Below are positions 13,827-17,788 of a DNA stretch of 17,788 bases, one piece after another. Source of the DNA: Lachnospiraceae bacterium UBA3863 (GTDB lineage Bacteria; Bacillota; Clostridia; Lachnospirales; Lachnospiraceae); contig DGGX01000119.1 in the NCBI GenBank assembly GCA_002392385.1, positions 1 to 17,788 of the forward strand. Reading direction: 5' to 3'. Both the position numbers and the translations under genes were made by a program. The notes beneath the pieces are model-generated. The model did no database searches. It was not told the origin of the DNA and was given only the letters and a program-made list of their open reading frames with translations. How positions within the stretch are numbered: position 1 is the first letter of the stretch; every line of letters begins with the position of its first letter.

Positions 13827-16091
13827 ATGATACAGAGAAATGAGAAAATCACCAGTCTCCGCGCGGGGCTCCTCAACTGGTATCCCTTCCCGGGCGGCGA
13901 CAGGGCCCTGCTGGTGGGGACGGACACAGAGCCGCTGCGCCCCCTGCTGGAAGGCCATTACAGGCGGGTGGACAGGGAGATCCCCGGGATGCCCGCGGAG
14001 GGAGAGGACGGCGCTGTCTATGCCTGCATCGACGCGGTCCTGCCCCTGGGGCCGAGGGAGGATATGACGGCCCTTCTGGCCCGCCTCTACAGCCTGCTGG
14101 CGGAGGACGGGCTCCTGCTCCTGGCCTTCCGCAACCGGTTCGGGATCAAGTACCTGTGCGGAGCCAGAGATGCCTGCGTGGAGGTCCCCTTCTCGGTCCT
14201 CGATCCTGCCGGCAGGAGGCCCGGGGTCTACGGCCGCCGGGAGATGGAAGGACTGTTGCGCCGAGCCGGCTTCGGGCTGCCCAGGTTCTATTACCTGATG
14301 CCGGACATGGATTTCGTCCAGGCGGTCTACACGGATGAATGGCTGCCCGACGAGAGCATCCGGGACCGGATGCTGCCCTTCGATCTCTACGAAAGCCCCC
14401 TTATGGGCTGGGAGGGAGACCTCTACGACGACATGGTCAGGGAGGGCACCCTGCCCTATGCCTGCAACGTCTACCTGGCGGAGTGCCGCCGCGGCGGCGC
14501 CGGGCCTTCCCCGGACAGGGTGATCTACGCCGCCCTCTCCACCGACAGGGGGAGGGAGCATGGTTTTGCCACCCTGCTGCGGGCGGACGGCACGGCTGTC
14601 AAAAGGCCCCTCTGGCCGGAGGGAGAGCCGGCCCTGGAGGCGGCCGCCGACAACCTGGACAGGCTCCGGGACAGGGGGATCCTGACCGTGCCCCAGACCC
14701 GCGGCGGCGGGGAGATCCTCATGCCTCTCATCCGGGAAGAAGGCCTCCTTCACTATCTGCGCAGGCAGATCCCGGGAGATCCGGAGGCTTTTCTCCGGGT
14801 GTTTGAGGACATCTACGCGGACGTCCTGCGGTCGTCGCCGCCGGCGGAGGAGCCTCTGCCCGCGGACATGGCCCAGGTCTGGGGGGCACCGTCCGAAGCC
14901 CTGAGGCCGGTGCTGGACCGGGCCATGATCGACATGATCCCCTACAACGCCTTCCGGGCGGGGGACAGGATCCGCTACTATGACCAGGAATTCGCGGTCC
15001 GATGCTGTCCGGCAGCCTACGTCCTCTTCCGGGCCATCTTCTACACCTGGATCCACATCCCGGAGGCGGGACAGGTCCTGCCCCTGGAGGAGGTCAAGGC
15101 ACGATTCGGCCTGACGGCGCTCTGGGAGGGCTTCCGGAGGCGGGAAGAGGCCTTCGTCCGGGACAACCGGAACCGGGAAGGCCTGGCGGAGATCTACGCC
15201 CACGCGGGAACCGACCGGCGCGCCATGGACAGGCGGCGCAGGGAACTCGCCCCCGACGTCATGATGCGGGAGGTGCACGCGGTCCAGCTGGAGCTCCTGC
15301 ACGAGCTGGACAGGGCATGTAAGGCCGGGGGCCTCCGCTACATGGCCATGCGGGGCACCCTTCTGGGAGCGGCCCGCCACGGCGGCTTCATTCCCTGGGG
15401 GGATGACGCGGCGGTCGCCATGCCCAGGGAGGATTATGATCGCCTCCTGAAGGCGGGAGACAAGGGATTCCGGGAAGGATTCCATCTGCAGACGCCTGAC
15501 AGCGACCCCGGCTGCTTCTGCGGCGGCTACAGCCGGCTGCGCAGGGACGGCACAATGGCCGTCGAGCCCCGCCACCGGGGACTGCCGCCGGAGACCTGCC
15601 ACCAGGGCATCTGGATCGATATACTGCCCCTGGACAGGTGCCCGGAGAGCCCGGAAGACCAGGAGAGCCTGCAGGACCGCCTGCGCCATCTGCAGAGGAC
15701 CCTTTATGCCGCCACCTACACGCCCGCCCGGTTCGTACCGGCGGACGTACCCGGCAGCCAGCTCAGCCACTACTATCAGCTGGCGGAGACCCAGAGCCGC
15801 CGGGACCTGGTCAGGCAGCTGGACAGCCTGTGCCGCGGCAGCGGGGAGTCTTCCCTCCGCGGCATCCTGGCCGCCTACTACGGAAACAGGAAGAACAGGA
15901 ACATCTGGCCGGCCGCGTGGGTGGACCAGACCCTGCAGATGCCCTTTGAGGACATGATGCTGCCGGTGCCCGCCGGCTGGGACGCCATCCTGCGCGCCCG
16001 CTACGGGGACACATACATGCAGCTGCCGCCCGCCCGCAAGCGGTACCGGCGCAGTGAGATCCTTTATGACACCGGCACAGGAAGGAAGTAA
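13827..16091 (+). CDS. Three-domain fusion: methyltransferase-like, kinase-like, LicD-like
   Basis: A 754-residue fusion. Residues 1-240 resemble class I methyltransferases of capsule loci (NWYPF 17-21, LLLLAFRNRFGIKYLCGARD 96-115, VYTDEWLP), but the SAM loop is degenerate (VGTDTEP 30-36). Residues about 240-450 have kinase-type motifs: K259, D369-MIPY-N374 and D386-Q-E, as in aminoglycoside/choline kinase-like folds. A charged helical linker follows. Residues about 485-754 are LicD-like (GTLLGAARHGGF, PWGDD, ending DTYMQLPP), but the acidic cluster is G525-D526-D527-A528-A529 instead of DDDxD. The domain order recalls WbdD, the methyltransferase-kinase that caps O-antigens exported by Wzt. 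It may be a chain-capping or scaffold protein. AAGGG at 13814-13818 supports the start. Confidence 0.78.
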   Translation: MIQRNEKITSLRAGLLNWYPFPGGDRALLVGTDTEPLRPLLEGHYRRVDREIPGMPAEGEDGAVYACIDAVLPLGPREDMTALLARLYSLLAEDGLLLLAFRNRFGIKYLCGARDACVEVPFSVLDPAGRRPGVYGRREMEGLLRRAGFGLPRFYYLMPDMDFVQAVYTDEWLPDESIRDRMLPFDLYESPLMGWEGDLYDDMVREGTLPYACNVYLAECRRGGAGPSPDRVIYAALSTDRGREHGFATLLRADGTAVKRPLWPEGEPALEAAADNLDRLRDRGILTVPQTRGGGEILMPLIREEGLLHYLRRQIPGDPEAFLRVFEDIYADVLRSSPPAEEPLPADMAQVWGAPSEALRPVLDRAMIDMIPYNAFRAGDRIRYYDQEFAVRCCPAAYVLFRAIFYTWIHIPEAGQVLPLEEVKARFGLTALWEGFRRREEAFVRDNRNREGLAEIYAHAGTDRRAMDRRRRELAPDVMMREVHAVQLELLHELDRACKAGGLRYMAMRGTLLGAARHGGFIPWGDDAAVAMPREDYDRLLKAGDKGFREGFHLQTPDSDPGCFCGGYSRLRRDGTMAVEPRHRGLPPETCHQGIWIDILPLDRCPESPEDQESLQDRLRHLQRTLYAATYTPARFVPADVPGSQLSHYYQLAETQSRRDLVRQLDSLCRGSGESSLRGILAAYYGNRKNRNIWPAAWVDQTLQMPFEDMMLPVPAGWDAILRARYGDTYMQLPPARKRYRRSEILYDTGTGRK

Positions 16092-16093
16092 GC

Positions 16094-16570
16094 ATGGAAG
16101 AGAGAAAGGACAGAGAGAAGAGTACCGGCGCGCCGCAGAGCGGCAAGCCCTACAAGGTCGGCCTGGTCATGGGCGTTTTTGACCTGTTTCATGTGGGCCA
16201 CCTGCGGCTCCTGAAGCGGGCGGCCGCGGAGTGCGACTACCTGCGCGCGGGTGTGCTCAGCGACGCCCTGGTGAGAAAATTCAAGGGCATCGACCCCACC
16301 ATAACCCTGGAGGAGCGCATGGAGATCCTGGCCGCGGTGCGCTACGTGGATGAGGTGGTGGCCATCGAGGACGATCCCTCCCGGCTCCTGGAATGGGACC
16401 GGAGGCCTTTTGACTGCTTTTTCTCCGGTGACGATTACCGGGGCAATCCCTACTGGGAGTGGGAGAGAGGCGAGCTCCGCAAAAGAGGCGCGGACATCGT
16501 ATTCTTCTCCTATACCAAGGAACAGAGTTCAACCAATATCAGAAGGAAACTGGAAGGAAATAAGGAATGA
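16094..16570 (+). CDS. Stand-alone cytidylyltransferase, TagD/ECT-like
   Basis: Small HxGH-type nucleotidyltransferase, 158 residues, that should couple CTP to a phosphorylated alcohol. It has [10 protein letters not shown] (27-36), the LEERMEIL helix, [11 protein letters not shown] (111-121) where TagD has GDDW-GKF, and KEQSSTNIR (142-150) as the C-terminal phosphate-binding loop. These differences from the cytidylyltransferase at 2670 suggest another substrate, for example a different polyol phosphate or phosphoethanolamine/phosphocholine. The first 18 residues are a polar extension absent from TagD. AAGGA at 16082-16086 supports the ATG, two bases after the LicD fusion. It overlaps the next gene by four bases (ATGA). 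It is likely the second source of CDP donors for the LicD proteins. Confidence 0.85.
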   Translation: MEERKDREKSTGAPQSGKPYKVGLVMGVFDLFHVGHLRLLKRAAAECDYLRAGVLSDALVRKFKGIDPTITLEERMEILAAVRYVDEVVAIEDDPSRLLEWDRRPFDCFFSGDDYRGNPYWEWERGELRKRGADIVFFSYTKEQSSTNIRRKLEGNKE

Positions 16571-17499
16571 AACGCATATTGATCGCCGGCGGAGCAGGAT
16601 TCATAGGGACGCATTTGTGCCGGAGAATGTTGGCGGAAGGCAATGAAGTGATCTGTCTCGACGACCTGAGCTCGGGTTCCTATGAGAACATACGGGACCT
16701 TCTGGAGAAAGACAGGTTCACCTTTATACAGCAGGATGTGATCGACCCCGTGGAGGTCGCCGGCCCCCTGGACCGGATCTATGACCTGGCCTGCCAGGCC
16801 AGCCCGGTCCAGTACCAGAAGGACCCCGTGCACACGGCCAGGACCAGTGTCCTGGGCGCCTGCAATCTCCTGGACCTGGCCCGCCACACCGGGGCCCGGA
16901 TCCTCCTGACCAGCACCAGCGAGACCTACGGTGAGCCCCTGGTCCACCCGCAGCCCGAGTCCTACCGGGGCAATGTCAATTCCATCGGCATCCGGTCCTG
17001 CTATGACGAGGGCAAAAGAATGGCGGAGACGCTCTTCTTCGACTATCATCGCCAGTACGGCACCGATATCCGTGTGGTGCGCCTCTTCAACACCTACGGG
17101 CCGGGCATGCTCCGGCGGGACGGCCGCGTCGTCTCCAATTTCATCCTCCAGGCCCTTTCCGGCAAGCCCATCACCATCTACGGCGACGGCCTGCAGACCA
17201 GGTGCCTCTGCTACGTGGACGATACCCTGGAAGCCATCGTGCGGATGATGGAGACCGACGGCATCACCGGCCCCGTCAACATCGGCAATCCCGTGGAGAT
17301 GACCGTCAAGGAGATCGCCGACCTGGTGCTGGACCTGTCCGACTCCCGCTCGGGCATCGTATACATGGCCAGGCCCCAGGACGATCCCACCAGACGCTGC
17401 CCCGACATCACCCTGGCAGGCCGGCTCCTCGGCTGGGCGCCCACCATCTCGCCCCGGGAAGGCCTGCGCAGGACCATCGAATACTTCCGGGATGAATGA
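16567..17499 (+). CDS. uxs: UDP-glucuronate decarboxylase (UDP-xylose synthase)
   Basis: Short-chain dehydrogenase/reductase-type enzyme that converts UDP-glucuronate to UDP-xylose with bound NAD, in the cytoplasm. The 310-residue length is right for a bacterial UXS. It has the NAD loop GGAGFIG (8-14), the UXS-typical [30 protein letters not shown] (E119), RSCYDEGKR (Y146 and K150 of YxxxK), [10 protein letters not shown] and TRCLCYVDD. Small departures from the common UXS text ([10 protein letters not shown] for GNVNPIGPRS; RCLCYV for RSFQYV) leave the catalytic residues in place. It closes the operon and probably supplies xylose for the repeat unit; a UDP-glucose dehydrogenase, needed upstream, is not in the window. 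Its first codons are less GC-biased than the rest. Confidence 0.88.
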   Translation: MKRILIAGGAGFIGTHLCRRMLAEGNEVICLDDLSSGSYENIRDLLEKDRFTFIQQDVIDPVEVAGPLDRIYDLACQASPVQYQKDPVHTARTSVLGACNLLDLARHTGARILLTSTSETYGEPLVHPQPESYRGNVNSIGIRSCYDEGKRMAETLFFDYHRQYGTDIRVVRLFNTYGPGMLRRDGRVVSNFILQALSGKPITIYGDGLQTRCLCYVDDTLEAIVRMMETDGITGPVNIGNPVEMTVKEIADLVLDLSDSRSGIVYMARPQDDPTRRCPDITLAGRLLGWAPTISPREGLRRTIEYFRDE

Positions 17500-17520
17500 G
17501 GGGATGTCTGATAAGAACAG

Positions 17521-17594
17521 GCGGAAGCAGTCTGACAGGTTCTGCCTGGCATGACCATGCGGAAGCAGTCTGGCGGGATCTGCCTGGCGGGACC
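17521..17594 (+). repeat. Imperfect 36-base direct repeat, two copies with 38-base period
   Basis: Copies at 17521-17556 and 17559-17594 both begin GCGGAAGCAGTCTG and share TCTGCCTGGC; 31 of 36 positions agree. They start 22 bases after the last stop codon of the operon and do not encode an evident protein. Confidence 0.85.
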
Positions 17595-17600
17595 GGGCAG
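17580..17600 (+). other. Hairpin in the operon 3' region
   Basis: CTGCCTGG (17580-17587) pairs with CCGGGCAG (17593-17600), eight pairs including one G-T, around a five-base loop. No T-run follows. It overlaps the second direct-repeat copy. Confidence 0.5.
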
Positions 17601-17621
17601 ATCAGGAGAAGAGAACAGAGA

Positions 17622-17653
17622 AGACAGGGCGGGAGAGGCCTTCCGTCCTGTCT
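17622..17653 (+). terminator. Candidate operon terminator hairpin (no clear T-run)
   Basis: Bases 17622-17634 pair with 17641-17653: 13 pairs, two of them G-T, around a six-base loop; the outer arms are AGACAGG and CCTGTCT. The position, 122 bases after the last stop and ahead of the tRNA promoter, suits a transcript end. The following CTCTTCC is only weakly T-rich, so it may instead stabilise the RNA 3' end or need Rho. Confidence 0.45.
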
Positions 17654-17654
17654 C

Positions 17655-17670
17655 TTCCGGCTCTCCGGAA
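17655..17670 (+). other. Short hairpin next to the candidate terminator
   Basis: TTCCGG (17655-17660) and CCGGAA (17665-17670) form a perfect six-base stem with loop CTCT, immediately after the larger hairpin. It could form part of a composite terminator. Confidence 0.45.
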
Positions 17671-17708
17671 CCCCTGCCACAAGCCCGAAAAAGTCGTAAA
17701 ATAGGCTG

Positions 17709-17737
17709 TTGACATCTATTACACCTTAAGATATAAT
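17709..17737 (+). promoter_or_regulatory. Consensus housekeeping-sigma promoter for the tRNA
   Basis: TTGACA at 17709-17714 and TATAAT at 17732-17737 are both perfect matches to the consensus, with the ideal 17-base spacer. An A-rich stretch at about 17687-17702 may act as an UP-like element. Transcription should start near 17744, about 22 bases before the tRNA. The A/T-rich composition contrasts sharply with the operon. This is the only promoter I can support in the window. Confidence 0.88.
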
Positions 17738-17765
17738 AACTTTTGCATTTGACCGATGGCCTTAA

Positions 17766-17788
17766 CGGGGTGTGGCTCAGCTTGGCTA
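17766..17788 (+). tRNA. Probable tRNA-Pro, 5' end only (cut by window edge)
   Basis: The last 23 bases read as a tRNA 5' end: acceptor strand CGGGGTG, TG at positions 8-9, D-stem GCTC and a D-loop beginning AGCTTGGCTA. Starting with CGGGG and this D-arm fits bacterial tRNA-Pro. The anticodon lies beyond the window, so the amino acid is inferred. Confidence 0.7.

Noticed and set aside
9327..15770. An open reading frame of over 2,100 codons on the minus strand, spanning several plus-strand genes
   Set aside because: It is codon-aligned opposite three consecutive genes that share one frame and lack TTA, CTA and TCA codons there, so no antisense stops arise. Its translation is low-complexity P/R/G/H-rich text with no domain, while the plus strand has clear motifs throughout.
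17521..17594. Possible CRISPR array
   Set aside because: There are only two imperfect copies separated by two bases, with no spacer of usable length and no cas genes.
17496..17699. Small plus-strand reading frame of 67 codons after the last gene
   Set aside because: It runs through the direct repeats and hairpins, has no clear ribosome-binding site, and its composition looks like translated noncoding DNA.
1..17788. Insertion sequences, transposases, integrases or a toxin-antitoxin or phage-defence system
   Set aside because: No plus- or minus-strand frame shows a transposase, recombinase, nuclease or toxin motif; every long plus-strand gene fits glycan synthesis, decoration or export.

Overview
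The window is a single dense block of plus-strand genes for building, decorating and exporting a cell-surface polysaccharide by an ABC-transporter (Wzm/Wzt) route. It ends in a short noncoding region, a strong promoter and the first bases of a tRNA gene. The coding DNA is GC-rich with mostly G or C at third positions. AGG is a common arginine codon, Shine-Dalgarno sites are strong, and TagD/LicD-type genes are present. This points to a high-GC Gram-positive such as a Lachnospiraceae/Clostridia-type gut bacterium. That assignment is inference, and an actinobacterium is not excluded.

Layout: (1) 1-1804, the end of the export permease and its ATPase with a Wzt-type C-terminal domain. (2) 1823-4867, two LicD phosphotransferases flanking a TagD-like cytidylyltransferase fused to a Gfo/Idh/MocA oxidoreductase. 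(3) 4857-5714, an unrecognised protein with a Rossmann-like N-terminus and a ParB/sulfiredoxin-like C-terminus. (4) 5711-9940, three family 2 glycosyltransferases, the last two tandem paralogs. (5) 9927-13775, a large multidomain HAD-type protein and a GT61-type glycosyltransferase. (6) 13827-16091, a three-domain fusion: methyltransferase-like, kinase-like, LicD-like. (7) 16094-17499, a second, different cytidylyltransferase and a UDP-glucuronate decarboxylase (UDP-xylose synthase). (8) 17500-17788, repeats, hairpins, a consensus promoter and the 5' end of a probable tRNA-Pro. Most gene junctions overlap or are separated by fewer than 20 bases, so the genes probably form one operon whose promoter lies upstream of the window.

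Working model (inference): the three GT2 enzymes and the GT61 enzyme build a repeat unit, possibly with xylose from UDP-xylose. Two cytidylyltransferases make two CDP-activated alcohols. The LicD proteins transfer the corresponding phospho-groups to the glycan, and Wzm/Wzt exports it.

The most unusual elements are: the cytidylyltransferase-oxidoreductase fusion; the methyltransferase-like/kinase-like/LicD-like fusion, which recalls the WbdD chain terminators that work with C-terminal Wzt domains; the ParB/sulfiredoxin-like protein; and a Rossmann-like accessory domain that recurs in five proteins of the locus.
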